From Pleurodeles waltl (lineage: Eukaryota > Chordata > Amphibia > Caudata > Salamandridae): a DNA stretch of 64,000 nucleotides. The stretch covers positions 425,647,776 through 425,711,775 of the forward strand of contig NC_090442.1 of the NCBI RefSeq assembly GCF_031143425.1. Reading direction: 5' to 3'. Below are positions 23,360-35,414 of this stretch, in pieces. The number at the start of each line of letters is the position of its first letter. Position 1 is the stretch's first letter. The translations under genes and the position numbers were made by a program. A model generated the notes under the pieces. That model ran no database searches. It was not told the DNA's origin and saw only the letters and a list, made by a program, of their open reading frames with translations.

Positions 23360-24832
23360 TCACACTGTACAAGGCTCTGTCCAACCGTTGCAGCTGCATG
23401 CAAAGGACCTGGTAAGGCTGCTGCAACTGGGTCCAAAGTAGCTGAAAAATATGTTTCTGGGCAGTTTTACACCTCTATGTACCTGCATCAAGACAGACAA
23501 AGAACATGCATCACGCTCATGACAAAACAATGTGAAAGGTTTCGTGTAGTCAGGCATACCCAAAGCCGGAGCCTTGCACAGACTGTCTCTTAATTCAGTA
23601 AAAGCTTTCACTTCAGCCTGGTCTAACACTATGGGATCATTGACTTCTTTATGAGTCAGCTTCTGCAATGATTTGGGAATGACTAAAAAATTGGGGATCC
23701 ATTGGAGGTAGTAGCCTACCATCCCTAAAAACATCCTGACACTCTCTGCGTGGTCAAGGGATTCATCTGCAATATGGTTGTGACCCTTTCTCTGGATGTC
23801 TTTTTTGACCCCTTCTCAATCTGGTGACCCAAGTACTTCACTTCTTTCTGACAGTATTGCAATTTAAGTGGAGACATTTTATGACCTTTTTTTCCCAAAT
23901 GGTTCAGCAAAGCAATTCTGTCATACTTTCACTGGTCCCTTGTTTTGGAAGCAATCAGCAAGTCATCAATGTACTGTACCAAGATGGTTAAAAAAGGTAG
24001 TTCCAATGACTCCAAATTCTTTTTTTCAAAATCTAATTGAATAAAGAAGCTGACTCTGAAAACCCTTGAGGAATTCAACACCAACAGTAAACTCGGTCCA
24101 AAAATTTGAAACAAAAGAGAAATTGGCAGTCCTCATGAAGAGGCACAGAAAAGAAGGCTTGCAACAAGTCAATGACAGTGAACCACTCAGCATCATAGGG
24201 AATTTGAAACATTATCACAGCTGGATTTGACACCATGGGGCAACACTTGATCACAATGGTATTTATTTTTCTCAAATCCTGGACTATTCAAACTTTCCCA
24301 CAGGGATTTTTCAGACCCATTATCAGCGAATTACATGGGCTGCACAACACTTCCTTCAGAACCCCTTGTTTCGCAAATTCTACAATTATTTTGGCGACCG
24401 TCCTAAGGACATCTTGTGGCATGTGGTACTGGGAAATTTGAGGAAAAATAACATTCAGCTTTGAGGTTAACTTTAACTGGCTCAACTCCTTTTATCAGAC
24501 CTATTTCTTTTCCTGTCAGATCCCACACTTTCTCCTTAACCATTCCCTGTAAATCAGGATGAAGCTCCTTCACTGTGAACACTGGGAAAAATTCAATTAG
24601 AGGGTATTTCTCATTTATTGTCTCACACTCTGTCTCTGGGTCTTTGTCATCTTCATCATTGCTATTTGTTTGAATCACTATTCCATCATTTGAACAAGTA
24701 ATCGAGCATCTTGTTTTACATAGCAAGTCTCTTCCCAGTAGGGATACTGAACTTGAATCACAGACTACGAATTTGTGCAATCCCTGGAAGTTGCCAGTTG
24801 TAACCTGAACTGGTTCTGTAATTGGGTTGATC
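23360..24832 (-). pseudogene. ERV-A protease end and reverse transcriptase (broken)
   Basis: From the ERV-B junction downward the minus strand reads the C-terminal protease block (SVSLLGRDLL), then RT with LKEVLCSPCNSLI, a VIDLLQAFFSVPL block and the catalytic YIDD at 23962-23973 (VQYIDDLLIASKT). The connection region follows (MFLGMVGYYLQWIPNF, ALGMPDYTKPFTLF). At least four frame changes or stops occur. The YIDD motif is intact. The upstream half of the protease gene lies beyond ERV-B at 46001 and above. Confidence 0.75.
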
Positions 24833-26263
24833 TGTTGCGTAGCCATTTTAGTTATAGCTCCATGCACGTTATTTTAACACACTAGGCCGCTGTACACTTT
24901 AACCTAGATATATTTTATTTAGCTTCATCTCATTATTGTTTCAATAACCAATTTTACGGTCTTGTTTTATTTTCTTCTAAGGCTACAGCACGGTACATTG
25001 CCAGTGAACGTGGTAGAAGTTTAGTCTCCAACATTTGTAGAAAACACACATCCTTTTCTCAGAACATCAGCTGTGTTATTATAAAAACACTTCCTTGTCC
25101 CTTGCACATTAGAGGTAGATTCCAGCCAGGGAACCACGACTGTATGCTGATTGCTGAATGCTGCGCTACAGATGCTAACGCAGACTGCAGGCCTTTGCTC
25201 AGGTATGGGGGTTGATGTCTTCCCAGGGAAACCTGAAGGGCAGAACTACAGCTTAACATGCTGTGCTCTATCATAGCCTAGGTAGGAGCTAATCCATTGA
25301 TTATAGTGACAATATGATAGCATTGATTTTATGCTTCACTCTTCTCGTCACAATTTTAATACTGTCTTGTTGTGTCATCCTGGTTATTGCAGCTTATGCT
25401 TTGCTATCTAAGATGCAGTTGTTTTATTAAATTAATTATTGAAACATATATTGTCTCTGTTTGTCATTTATATATGAGACTGCATTGTTGATGAGAGAAA
25501 GGGATGAGACCTGAGTAACCACGACTTCCCTGAGAAGCCAGTATGTCTTGCGCTCGGCTGCCCAGTCATCCCTATCCTTGGGTAGAGATGAGGCACTGCT
25601 AGTTAGCCAGAGCAAAACCCGGATTGGAGCGACAGGTGTCACCTGCAGGGGGTTAGACTTAGGGGGTCATTCCAACTTTGGCGGGCGGCGGAGGCCGCCC
25701 GCCAAAGTGCCCCCGTCGAAAGACCGCTCCGCGGTCAAAAGACCGCAGGGGTCATTTCGACTTTCCCGCTGGGCCGGCGGGCGACCGCCAAAAGGGCGCC
25801 CGCCGGCCCAGCGGGAAAGACCCTGCAACAAGGAAGCCGGCTCCGAATGGAGCCGGTGGAGTTGCAGGGGTGCGACGGGTGCAGTTGCACCCGTCGCGAA
25901 AATCTTTATGGGGCCCTGTTAGGGGGCCCCTGCACTGCCCATGCCAGTGGCATGGGCAGTGCAGGGGCCCCCAGGGGCCCCACAACACCCGTTCCCGCCA
26001 TCCGGTTTCTGGCGATGTAAACCACAAGAAACAGGCTAGCGGGAAGGGGGTCGGAATCCCCATGGCGGCGCTGCTGGGCCAGGGGAAATCCAGCGGGAAA
26101 CCGCCGGTTCCCCTTTTCTGACTGCGGCTTTACCTGTTGGCGGTGCTTCCGTGGTCGTCGACCCTGGTGGTCGATGACCGCCAGGGTCAGAATGACCCCC
26201 TTAGTCTCCCACACCGCAGGTGATTCTGCCGCTCAAAATCCAGTAGTCTCATTAGAATAATGA
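24833..26263 (+). repeat. ERV-B 5' LTR
   Basis: It aligns with 44392-46000 at roughly 95 percent by eye outside the nested MITE. It lacks about 75 bases present in the 3' LTR near 44535-44610. It contains a MITE at 25662-26200. Downstream is a TGG-starting primer-binding-site candidate. Confidence 0.8.
25662..26200. mobile_element. Palindrome-array MITE in the ERV-B 5' LTR
   Basis: The termini are GGGGGTCATTCC and AGAATGACCCCC, flanked by TTA at 25659-25661 and 26201-26203. It has palindromes such as GCACTGCCCATGCC facing GGCATGGGCAGTGC. It occupies the same LTR position as the MITE at 45308-45937 but differs from it far more than the surrounding LTR sequence does. Confidence 0.78.
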
Positions 26264-26267
26264 GACA

Positions 26268-26285
26268 TGGCACCGCCAACGTTTG
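26268..26285 (+). promoter_or_regulatory. ERV-B primer binding site candidate
   Basis: TGGCACCGCCAACGTTTG begins four bases after the inferred LTR end. Retroviral primer sites start TGG at this position because they pair with the tRNA CCA end. I cannot identify the tRNA from the sequence alone. Confidence 0.5.
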
Positions 26286-27663
26286 GTCCGGATCTAAATT
26301 TCGGGTCCTTCGGAGTATCTCTGTCTCATTATTATATATATTGATGCCTCAATACTGTATACGGAGACGTCCGTGGTACTGAGGATTTCTACCTCAGACC
26401 CGTAGGCTATCCTATCAGTGGCTGGAGGTTGTTCAAGCTTGAACTTTAACAGGAAAAACCCTATTCCGTGTGCCTTCTCTGAAAATATGGTCTGTCTATG
26501 GTGGCGAATCCACAGCAGATACAAATAGCAGTCAATATGAGACAACCTCTGACTGCACATTTATTAGCAAATGGCCTAACAGTCCAGGGGGGGTCCAGTA
26601 ACATTTGTGGTGGATGCCCATGCAGCTTATAGAACAGAACTGTTTTATTCTTAGGTCACATTTCCAGCAGGTGATGGGAATACAAATGCATTTCATCATT
26701 ATACACACGCAAATGCACCGGGACAATACAGAGCATACGCATATTTAGAAATACCATTATCTTATCAAGAACATAATAATTGGCTTGATGGTGCCCTACC
26801 CCACACAATTTTACCAGTAAGGTTAGGTCCTCTAAGTAACGATGGTCCTACCTGGCCTCTATTGGCCACATAAACACCACATCCTGTAATTGCAAATTTA
26901 GCGGTAGCTGAGGTTTGTCGCTTATATATTGAATTAACAGTGATATATAGACGATTAGTACAATTCGTAATGCAAACATTAAATACAAACCCATTACGTG
27001 CTGCTCCAACACATCCACATGCAGCAACACCAGGTATACATCCTGCGACTGTACGGTCAATCATGGGTAAGGTACCCGCCAAACGAGAGGAAACTCTGTT
27101 TTGGTTAGCACAAAAAATGAATACGCTGTAGGCAGTATTTCCCCATATGGGACCTCAGGATAAACGTAGAATATTAACGAAGTGCTTGCCTTTTGGGATG
27201 GTTCCTACAGTGGATAACTGTAATACCTGGGGCACAGTATTTACCGTGCTCTATACAACCGCACACGGTCACCTACACTTGCCAATTTACCGGAGGTGTT
27301 AAAACAAATTCAAGATGAATATGGGGCTGCCCCGGCCCTAGATTTGGGGATGCAATGGATGGGTAATTTTGCCACAGTATCTTCAATCACTTTAAGTAAC
27401 CTTAAAGAGGAAGCGGCTCCGTGATGTTCCGCAACAGGATCAGGAACACAAGCTGCATAAGATAATTGCAGAGACCTATTCTAGCATTGGTCAAGACAGT
27501 TTAGGGGCCAGGCCATCTAAACCACAATTTCAGGGCAAATCTAATAAAGATTTTCCCAAGCAAGCACCTGAGGGTAATAAGAAATGCTGGGATAAAAAAC
27601 AAGAAACTCCTAAAAAAGAGAGGGGAGAATCTACGCGTACGGAGACCCCACAGAATAGACATA
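26286..27663 (+). pseudogene. ERV-B gag (decayed)
   Basis: The region encodes fragments of a Gag-like protein in shifting plus-strand frames: a helical block (AVAEVCRLYIELTVIYRRL near 26900), ATPGIHPATVRSIMGKVP near 27030, then KCLPFGMVPTVDNCNTWGTVF near 27190 and DEYGAAPALDLGMQWM near 27320. The end is Lys/Gln-rich. Several stops occur. I see no CCHC zinc knuckle before or after the MITE that interrupts the 3' end. The start codon cannot be placed. The assignment rests on position between the primer site and the protease. Confidence 0.5.
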
Positions 27664-28182
27664 GGGGGTCATTCCGACCCTGGCGGTCATAGACCGCCGG
27701 GGACCGCGGATGCACCGCCAACAGGCTGGCGGTGCATCCAGGCCAATTCTGACCGCGGCGGTAAAGCCGTGGTCAGAAAGGGGAAACCGGCGGTTTCCCG
27801 CCGGTTTTCCCTTGGCCTGAAGAATCCTCCATGGCGGCGTTGCAGGCAGCGCCGCCATGGGGATTCTGACCCCCTTCCCGCCAGTCTGGTTCTGGCGGTT
27901 TTGACCACCAGAACCTGGCTGGCGGGAACGGGTGTCGTGGGGCCCCCTAACAGGGCCCCACAAAGGTTTTCAGTGTCTGCATAGCAGACACTGAAAATCG
28001 CGACGGGTGCAACTGCACCCGTCGCACCCTTTCCACTCCGCCGGCTCCATTCGGAGCCGGCATCCTCGTGGAAGGGGGTTTCCTGCTGGGCGGGCGGACG
28101 GCCTTTTGACCGCGGTACGGTCTTCTGGCGGTTCCCACTTGGCGGGCGGCTCCTGCCGCCCGCCAAGATTAGAATGACCCCC
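27664..28182. mobile_element. Palindrome-array MITE in ERV-B gag
   Basis: The ends are GGGGGTCATTCCGACC and AGAATGACCCCC with ATA at 27661-27663 and 28183-28185. It runs in the opposite orientation to copy 1. It includes TTTTCAGTGTCTGC facing GCAGACACTGAAAA (near 27967-27998) and a CGACGGGTGC hairpin. It splits the basic 3' part of gag. Confidence 0.78.
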
Positions 28183-28185
28183 ATA

Positions 28186-28750
28186 ATCTCCGAAATAGAG
28201 ATAGTATAAAAATGCCTGACAGATATCAATATACTGATACACGCCAATCTCATTCCTTTCGGGACTCATCGTAAAAACGAAATGAGAGAGGTGGGCGATC
28301 AGAATGAAGAACAGAGTACATGAAACCGAGACAGGAATCACAACGCTCATCGGAGGTGTCTGTTAAAAAGGAAGAAAAACCCGCCCAACAAAAACCCCAA
28401 TTCAAAAAGAAAAAAGTGGCAGCAGTCACAGTCCGACACGCCACTCAGGAAGAGGGTCCTCTTGAAGAACAAGAAGTGGGCACTAGACAGGGCGGCAGAG
28501 GTCACAATAGTTCACCGGAGTCTTCTAGAGCATCTGGAGGTGAGAGCAACTGATGACTTTATACAAGTAGAAACTGCGGACATGCGTGTCTCCACACCTG
28601 ATAGGGTGTATAAAGTAACACTACAGTTAGAAGGAAACATTGAGCGCATAATAGACAAAATCTTTTGGGATCGCGTAGCAAATATATATGACGTTATGTT
28701 GGCCGAACAAGATTGGCTACCTGAATTTGTCCGTACCTGCCCATATGGGG
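28186..28750 (+). pseudogene. ERV-B gag end and protease
   Basis: A Lys/Gln/Glu-rich segment (28320-28440) leads into a retropepsin-like fold: ALDRAAEVTIVHRSLLEHLEV, then a flap-like stretch and YDVMLAEQDWLPEF. At the active site the usual Asp-Thr/Ser-Gly triplet reads Asp-Arg-Ala, so the protease is inactive in this copy. A one-base frame difference separates the two parts. The domain ends at a poly(A) retrocopy inserted at 28764. Confidence 0.6.
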
Positions 28751-28763
28751 AAGACGTGATTAG

Positions 28764-28882
28764 TTTTTTTTTTTTTTAAATGTGTTTATTAAACACAACA
28801 CACGAACAGCATTACATTTCCCTTGAGTTAGTAAGAGAGTAAAAAAATTTATCTTTTCATGTGCCTCTACACGTACTTGTGG
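28764..28882 (-). mobile_element. Poly(A)-tailed retrocopy with 13 bp target duplication
   Basis: A 119 bp insertion is flanked by AAGACGTGATTAG (28751-28763 and 28883-28895). Read on the minus strand it ends in 14 A, preceded by an AATAAA signal (28785-28790 on the plus strand). That is the 3' end of a polyadenylated transcript, copied by LINE machinery and heavily 5' truncated. The source transcript is not recognisable. Confidence 0.8.
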
Positions 28883-28895
28883 AAGACGTGATTAG

Positions 28896-30350
28896 TTTAG
28901 TTTAGTTTTATAGATTTATAGAGCGCGTAGTTACCCAGGGGCATCCCAGCACTAACAACACATAACTATGTGAGGGAAGGAAAGGAGTGAATTAGTTGCA
29001 GAAAATAATGTTTTTTTGTTTTTTCCTGAAAAGTCGCTCTGAAGGTTCTTGGCGGAGCTCAGAAGGGAGAGCATTCCAGAGGAGGGCGGCCTTGCTGGAG
29101 AAGGAATTACTTCGTCAGGCTCTCTTGGGCCGGGAGATATGAACATTCCAGAGAGAAGATGATCTCATGCTTCTAGATGGAGTATAGAAAAAAATCAGTT
29201 TTCTGAAAAAGGTCGGACCCCTACCATGTAGGGCCCTACGAACAATACAGAGTGCTTTGAAATTAATCCGCTCCTTAATAGGGAGCCAATGAAGAGTCGA
29301 AATAGCCAGCTTCGCAGAGGAATGTTCCGGTAGCTGAATGAGAAGCTTAGCTGCTGCATTTTGCACTCTCTGCAACTTCTTTATCACATAAAGCGGGGAG
29401 CTAAGAAACAGAGAGTTCCCGTAGTCAAGCCGGGAAAGAATTAAGGTTTGAATAAGAATTCTTCTGGCCGTGAAAGGTAGAAAATTAAGGATCTTCCTGA
29501 GAGCTCTTAGGAAACCAAAGCAAGTGAAGGAGACTTTGTTAGCTTGGAAATCCATAGTAAGTCGAGGATCCAGCCAAAAGCTAAGACTTTTTACATGTGC
29601 TTTAGGAGAGGGGAGATTGTTAAATGCTTCTGAAAATGATGAAAGGGGAGAAGCAGGGGGGCCGTTGCCTAGGACCATGCCTTCCGACTTCCCATCATTG
29701 AAATTAAGTTTAAATTTAATCATCCAGTCGCCAATGTCCTTCATGCAACAAGAGAGATTAGCAGCGGATGAATCTCCAAGGCTGGAGAGGGACACCACTA
29801 ATTGAGTGTCGTCACCATAAGTAACCAAAGAGAGGTTGTAGGGAGCAATCACTTTGGCCAGCGGGGATAAATAGACATTAAAAAGAGTTGGACTCAGGGA
29901 AGAGCCCTGGGGGACTCCACAAGTCAGTGGGAGAATTTTAGAGAAAAAGGTACGATCCAGGACCTGAAAGGATCTACCTTTAAGAAAAGAGGAGAGCCAG
30001 GACAGGGCTGAGCCTCTTATCCTTATTTCTGAGAGTCTGCAGCAGAGAAGATTGTGATCCACCGTATCGAAAGCTGCGCTCAGATCGAGTAAAATATTAG
30101 CCACATGAGTTCCTTGATCCAAAAGCTGGCGAGCCGACTCAGTTACCATAAGAAGGGCCGAATTGGTTCTATGTTGAGCTCTAAAGCCCATTTGGGTGGG
30201 ATGTAGGAGCTCATGGCTCTCAAGATAGCAGGTTAGTTGAGAATTAACATGCTTCTCCAAGATCTTAGCCGAAATGGGAAGAAGAGCGATGGGTCTGTAG
30301 TTTTCTAATAAAGAAGGATTTAGTTTAGTGTTTTTTAAAAGAGGATAAAG
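28896..30350 (-). mobile_element. L2/CR1-type LINE, 5' truncated
   Basis: The minus strand encodes the RT core and tail of an L2/CR1-group LINE: NYRPIALLPISAKILEKHV, MGFRAQHRTNSALL, LLDLSAAFDTVDH, GVPQGSSLSPTLFN, then YGDD where YADD is usual (29808-29819), LSRLDYGNSL and LHWLPIKERINFKALC. About 381 codons are open from 30260. The 3' end carries the GCGCTCTATAAAT motif and a (TAAAC)n-type tail near 28896-28915, as in this LINE group. The endonuclease and ORF1 are missing. It inserted into the ERV-B protease/RT junction. Confidence 0.82.
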
Positions 30351-31197
30351 CCTTCCTTCCCGCCTCTTGTTCCAGAGGAATTCTCTGAATCCTATGCCAT
30401 TGATTGGGCTTTGGCACAGGCACCTGCATTATACCGAAATCACGTAGGATGGAATAGAGAATCCCCCTACCATGTAATTCCAATCAAAAATGAACCTCAA
30501 CCTCAACCGCAGTATCCAATAAAACATGAAGCAAAAGCACCTGTGAGAGAAATATTCACACAATTAGAGTACCAGGGCGTAATTGAACCCTGTGTCTCCC
30601 CAACAAATAATCCATTGTTCCCAGTAGCCAAACCAGACCATTCAAATAGAATAGTCTTAGACTACAGACATTTAAACAGTCATACATGCACTTATGCTAT
30701 ACAAAACTCACATAGCACAGCACTAATGAACAATAGAGTGCGTAAAAAATACAAAACAACACTGGATTTTTCCAATGGTTTCTTCAGCCAGAATATAGCG
30801 CCTGAGAATAGAGACTCAACAAGTTTCAGTGCACTAGGCTCCCAGAAAAAATTCTGTAGTTTAACTCAGGGGTTTAAGAACAGCCCAGGACTGTTCGCAG
30901 CTCATGTAACAGTAAAGTGCATGAGATTGATTCTGAAGCATTGTCCTATGTAGATGATATCTATCTTATGGATAATGAATTGCTACAACATTTAAGACGG
31001 GTAGCCTGCATTGTTGCAGGATTCGCAGAATTTGGCTACAAATTAAATTTTTAAAAAACAAAAATCGCCTTCCTCAGCGTCCTGTTTTGGGGATATGAGC
31101 CCTGGAGGCTGTTAAAAAAGCCAGCTTTCCAAACGCAAAAGCATTACATCCACGTTGGATACAATGGGCTACGTCTTTGACAGCCACTGATGTAGAC
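30351..31197 (+). pseudogene. ERV-B reverse transcriptase (broken)
   Basis: The plus strand resumes ERV-B pol with NPLFPVAKPDHSNRIVLDYRHLN, the TTLDFSNGFF catalytic block, CSLTQGFKNSPGLF, and after a frameshift the catalytic YVDD at 30947-30958 followed by DIYLMDNELLQHL. It then continues through GYKLNF to the thumb/connection region (KASFPNAKALHPRWIQWATS). The YVDD box and the SNGFF/NSPGLF pattern fit spuma-like RTs better than the RT of ERV-A. One frameshift and one stop are visible. It is cut at 31200 by a Harbinger derivative. Confidence 0.7.
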
Positions 31198-31200
31198 TAT

Positions 31201-32154
31201 GGGGGTCATTACAACCCTGGCAGACGGTGTTAAAGCGCGGTAAGACCGACAACAGGCTGGCGGTCTTTTTTTTTGTATTATGACCATGGCGGTTACTGCC
31301 ATGGTCATCCACCGCTTCTCCGTTCCGCCCGCTGGGCTGAAGACCTGGGTCTCCAGCCCGGCGGCCGTCACAATACCGCCGCCAGTATTTTGACCTGGCT
31401 AACCGCCGTGGATTTCCAGCAGTATGAACCGCCATGAAATCCATGGCAGTAAGCACTATCAGTGCCAGGGAACTCCTTCCTTGGCACTGATAGGGGTCTC
31501 CCCCACCCTCCACCCCCACCCGACTCCCTCCCCTACACCCCCACCACCCCTGCCACCCCCCAAAGGTGGCAGGGCCCCCCTCCCCACCCCGACCACCAAC
31601 ATAACAACACTCATACACACACGACACGCACGCAGGCACCACCAACACACACACGCACACACACCGACATACATGCCTACATCCACACACTCAGACACGC
31701 ACACCCATATACAGACATACCCGCACACATCCATACAGAGATACATACAGACATACACGCACTCATTCCCAAAACACGCAACACCCCCGCAAGCATACAC
31801 GCACTCACACACCCCCTCTACATACACAGACGCACACCCCCATGCACCCACACAACACCCCCCACCCCTTCCCATGAGGGCTGCTCCGCCGACACCACAC
31901 CGCCAACAGAACACTGCCGCGCCGAATCACACGATGTGATTCGCTGGGCGGTGTTCTCTTGGCGTGGCGGTGGAGCAACCTCCACTTCCCCGCCACCCGC
32001 CAGTATGGCTGTTGGCGGCTCTCCATCCTAAAAAGGACGGAGAGCAGACAACAGTCATAATACGCCGAGCGGCAAACCCCCACTACTGGCAGTCTTCCGC
32101 ATGGCGGTCCCTCAGTGGTCTTGTTAAAAGACCGCTGAGGTTGTAATGACCCCC
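31201..32154 (-). mobile_element. Non-autonomous Harbinger derivative in ERV-B pol
   Basis: Both ends read GGGGGTCATTACAACC inward, with TAT at 31198-31200 and 32155-32157. The left end (CTGGCAGACGGTGTTAAAGC) matches the right end of the 9712-17881 element, and the right end (ACCGCCATGCGGAAGACTGCC, inverted) matches its left end. It is therefore an inverted deletion derivative. The middle is a CA-rich low-complexity stretch (31500-31870). The long open frames there are compositional. Confidence 0.78.
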
Positions 32155-32157
32155 TAT

Positions 32158-32690
32158 ATTTTTAACCCAAAATCACAAACTCAAGAATTTTTGCAGTATG
32201 AAATAGAATACCCACTTCCAGCAAATACATTGCCTATTGAACAATATCATAGAATCATGTACACCGATGGCTCAGCACAACCTGCAATTGGTACAAAACA
32301 CCAATATGCTGCTGCTTGAACTGTTGTAAGCGGCTACATGGAGGATGATAAATGTTGTCCCCTACATACATTTACGCAAACCCTAGGGGATTGCACAGCA
32401 CAATTGGCAGAGCTAAAAGCGCTGTTGATGGCACTGGAACATACAGATCCTGCACACCTTATGCTGATTGTTTGTGATTCATATTATTGTGTCCAGTCCA
32501 TCAATGAATATCTGCATTACTGGCGCCAGAATGGGTTCAGAAGTTCCAAAGGCAACACCATTAAACAAAGACTTCTGTGGGGGAAAGTAGCAGATCTGAA
32601 AGAGACACTACCAAATGTCCGGTTGTGCATACACTTGGACTCAGCGCGTTGGGATACATGTTGCTGGAAACACATTGGCTGATGAAGCCG
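32158..32690 (+). pseudogene. ERV-B RNase H domain
   Basis: The catalytic pattern is visible: MYTDGSAQP (Asp), LAELKALLMAL (Glu), IVCDSYYCV (Asp), and after a frame change near 32640 HVAGNTLADEAAK (His and last Asp). One stop follows AAA near 32320. The domain lies after the Harbinger derivative, and its frame joins that of the RT beyond it. Confidence 0.72.
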
Positions 32691-33937
32691 CAAAGTCAGG
32701 AGGGACTTGTTTGAGTTCAAAACCGGACACAGACATATGGGCTGACATGAAAGCTATGGCTGATGGTACGCCCTATCCAAAAGGATTTCGTGACAAATAT
32801 TCCTACCGAACGGGAGGTATGCTGAACACTGAGGTCATGATACCAGGCATAGGGGTACCCGACATTCCCAATGGAGATATAAGATCACAACTGATTAAAG
32901 CAGCGCATGAGGGGGTGGCTTCTGCCCATGCTGGTGTGGCGGCTACAATTTCGATCTTACAGGCCCCTTATTGCTGGCAAGTTCTCTATAAAGAGACCAA
33001 ACAGTATGTCCTTTGTTGTGACATCTGTCAACAAATTAAAGTTTCCACTGCCAAACACCCGCCGCAGACACCCCCTATAGATTTCAAACAAACCATTACA
33101 ATGTGTGTACTTGGATCATGGTGGTCCCCTAACCCCGGATAGTGCATACAAGTATATATTAGTCACTGTTGATTCATACTCCAGATTTTTGTGGGTGTGG
33201 CCACAATGCTGTGCTGACGCTCGGACTGTTATTAGAGATTTGCGAGTCTTTATCGGTACATATGCGGTTGCAGCTTTCCATTCGGACCAGGGCCCTGCTT
33301 TCGCCTCAAGGACATTCAGGGACGCCATGACTTAATTGGGGGTACAACTCCAGTACTTGTCTCCATTTCATCCTGATGGAAATAGTGTTGTGGAGTGATT
33401 TAACCATGATTTAAAGCAATCCTTAACAGCTAGAGTCTTAGGTACGGGCTTAATCACCTATATGGAGTTCAGAGAGCACATAATAATCTGCCTAGAAGAT
33501 CCCTGGGGGATCGTACTTCATATGAGTGCCTGATCGGAACTCGAATATATGTTCCGGATCTTGATGGTCCTGACTTGGAGGCAGCAGAAACACCTTTTGA
33601 CATAAATGAACATGTCACTGTCTTACAGGAATTGCAACAGTTCTGTGACGATAATTCTTCTATCAGTGCTGCCTCCACAGGAATCAAGGATGTGCCTGTA
33701 ACACCTACCGGCTGGATTCCCAGAGTTGGGGATCTTATACGGGGAACACGGGCTGTGAAGAAGGAATTTGGCCCTTCCTATCGAGCACCAGTCCCAGTAT
33801 TGGGGATACACGGTATCAGATCTGTAATTCTACCACCGTTGGCTGGTGCCAAAGAAAACCGTTTTGTCTCCATCGACAATGTCAAATTATACCATGTGGC
33901 CGATCCTGCAGAGCCGACAAAGAGGAACATCCAGTAG
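32691..33937 (+). pseudogene. ERV-B integrase (broken)
   Basis: Domains in order: zinc-binding part (AAHEGVASAHAG, then CCDICQQIK), catalytic core (LVTVDSYSRFLWVW; AFHSDQGPAFAS; GNSVVE followed directly by a stop), and a C-terminal part (WIPRVGDLIRGTRAVKKEFG, FVSIDNVKLYHV) ending at the stop near 33935. Frame breaks occur near 33110, 33335 and 33530. It is non-functional. Position and order are those of retroviral pol. Confidence 0.75.
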
Positions 33938-34059
33938 TTCCTGAATCCCTCGCACTACTGGTCAAGAAGTCCCTCTACAAGTTGTTTATACCAACACTGA
34001 CACCTCTCCGAGCTTGTGGAGGGTGGAAGATGATTTTGCATTGGTTCCACTAACATCGA

Positions 34060-34599
34060 GCAATACAGAAATAATTGACTGATTTGACTCAACTTCAACA
34101 CAAACAGATGGTGCTATTTATTGTGTACCACCACGGGAAACACCAATTTCACCACTGACCACGGCTCCAGCATTTGCACGTACTGCTTCTGGATATTTTG
34201 CCGACTTCAATGATGACGTCTCAGACTTATTCGCCTCTTCGATACCTGAATTATCAAAAACACGTAAGCTAATGAACTGGCTTAAAAAAACATTTTCTAC
34301 TTTCCCATGGAATTATCCATGGCTTTCCTTGACTGTCTCAGCTTTTCTCCTTTGGATTGGTTTTGTTATCACTTTCCTCTTGTTAATAAATGGTCATTTT
34401 CTTCCTGAAAAATCAACAGTTGAATCGGTGGAGAATGTCTTAAAACCACGTTTTTCATCACATAAGGTCCGAAGAGACTTATCGTTTGTGAACATTTCCA
34501 CAGTAACAATTCCTGATGGGATTTTATGGGACAAAGTAGTATTGGATATATACGGTCCCACAGAAGTTATTCAAATACCATATGTGTTTAAACTATCAA
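34060..34599 (+). pseudogene. ERV-B env, leader and start of surface part
   Basis: An open frame of about 180 codons runs into the gypsy insertion. About 70 polar residues precede MNWLKKTFSTFPWNYPW and a strong membrane segment (LTVSAFLLWIGFVITFLLL), then a KVRR site near 34470 that resembles a furin-type cut. An N-terminal cytosolic tail, an internal membrane segment and then a basic cleavage site form the layout of spumaviral Env leaders. ATG 34272 is one candidate start; the frame is open upstream of it to a stop near 34080. The gene continues at 40522 on the other side of the gypsy element. Confidence 0.6.
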
Positions 34600-35376
34600 T
34601 GTCGCGCCGCGCGGTGCGGCGCGAGCCGAGAGCTCGACTTCGGCCGGGCGTTCGGCTCGGGCCGCGCACCGCGTTATTAAGACGCGGCGCGCCCCCAGCC
34701 TCTCCTGCGCGTTTCGAGGCCCCAGATTTGCTTGGGGCCTCGTTCTTCCTTCTGCCTTTCACTGTTCCAGGGGTCTCTGAACCCTCTTACCTGTTTTTCT
34801 TCGTTTCTTGTCCTTTCTTCTGTTTGCAGTCTGTTGTGTGCCTTTCTTTATGTCTTTTCCTCCTTCCCAGATTCCTGTGCTTTCCCAGCATTCCTTGTTC
34901 CCTATTCTCTATGGTTCCTCTACTATTCTGTTCTATATATTGTTTCCCTATCTAAGATGGTGTCCTTTTACTTCCTGTGGGTCACTTCCTGTTTGTTGGT
35001 ATATAAGGGCTGTGTTTTTCCTCTTTCCTTGCGCTGCAACACTTTCTGCTCAGTTGGTGTCTTCGCTCCTGAATTCCTTGCCTTTTGGTTTTGGACTCAG
35101 CATTCTGTATTTTCTGATTTTTGCTCCTTTTGGATTCCTGTTTGTTGTTCTTGTTTTTCTCCAGGACTTTTCCTGTTTGGAGGTTTTTCCCCTTGGAAGG
35201 GGTTTTTCCCTCTGGCGCTACTTTCTGAAGGGCACGGTCTGTTCTTGGTGTCTCCATTGCCTACAGCACCGTGGCTACCAGAAAGAGTCGCCCCTTTTTG
35301 GGCCAAAGCCGAACATTGAAGATTCACGCCACCAGATCTGCAAATTCCAGGCGCAAGCAGCACGTGAGTCGTGACA
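34600..35376 (+). repeat. Gypsy 5' LTR
   Basis: It starts TGTCGCGCCGCG and ends GTCGTGACA. The first 100 bases are extremely GC- and CpG-rich, with inverted GCGC words. A TATA box TATATAAG lies at 35000-35007. The rest is pyrimidine-rich. The open frames in it are matched in the other LTR and are not genes. Confidence 0.93.
35000..35007 (+). promoter_or_regulatory. TATA box of the gypsy LTR
   Basis: TATATAAG sits about 400 bases into the 777 bp LTR, with a matching copy at 40140-40147. It should set transcription start some 25-30 bases downstream, in the R region. Confidence 0.6.
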
Positions 35377-35414
35377 GATTGCAGCGCCTAACCATTCCGA
35401 CGTCCTCAAACACC

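Noticed and set aside
31424..32031. His/Thr/Pro-rich open frames in the CA-rich tract
   Set aside because: Low-complexity CA repeats give long open frames in several phases. They lie within a non-autonomous DNA transposon.
34732..35374. 195- and 188-codon open frames in the gypsy LTR, repeated at 39872-40514
   Set aside because: They are exact LTR duplicates, pyrimidine-rich and hydrophobic by composition, start in U3/R and lack any domain.
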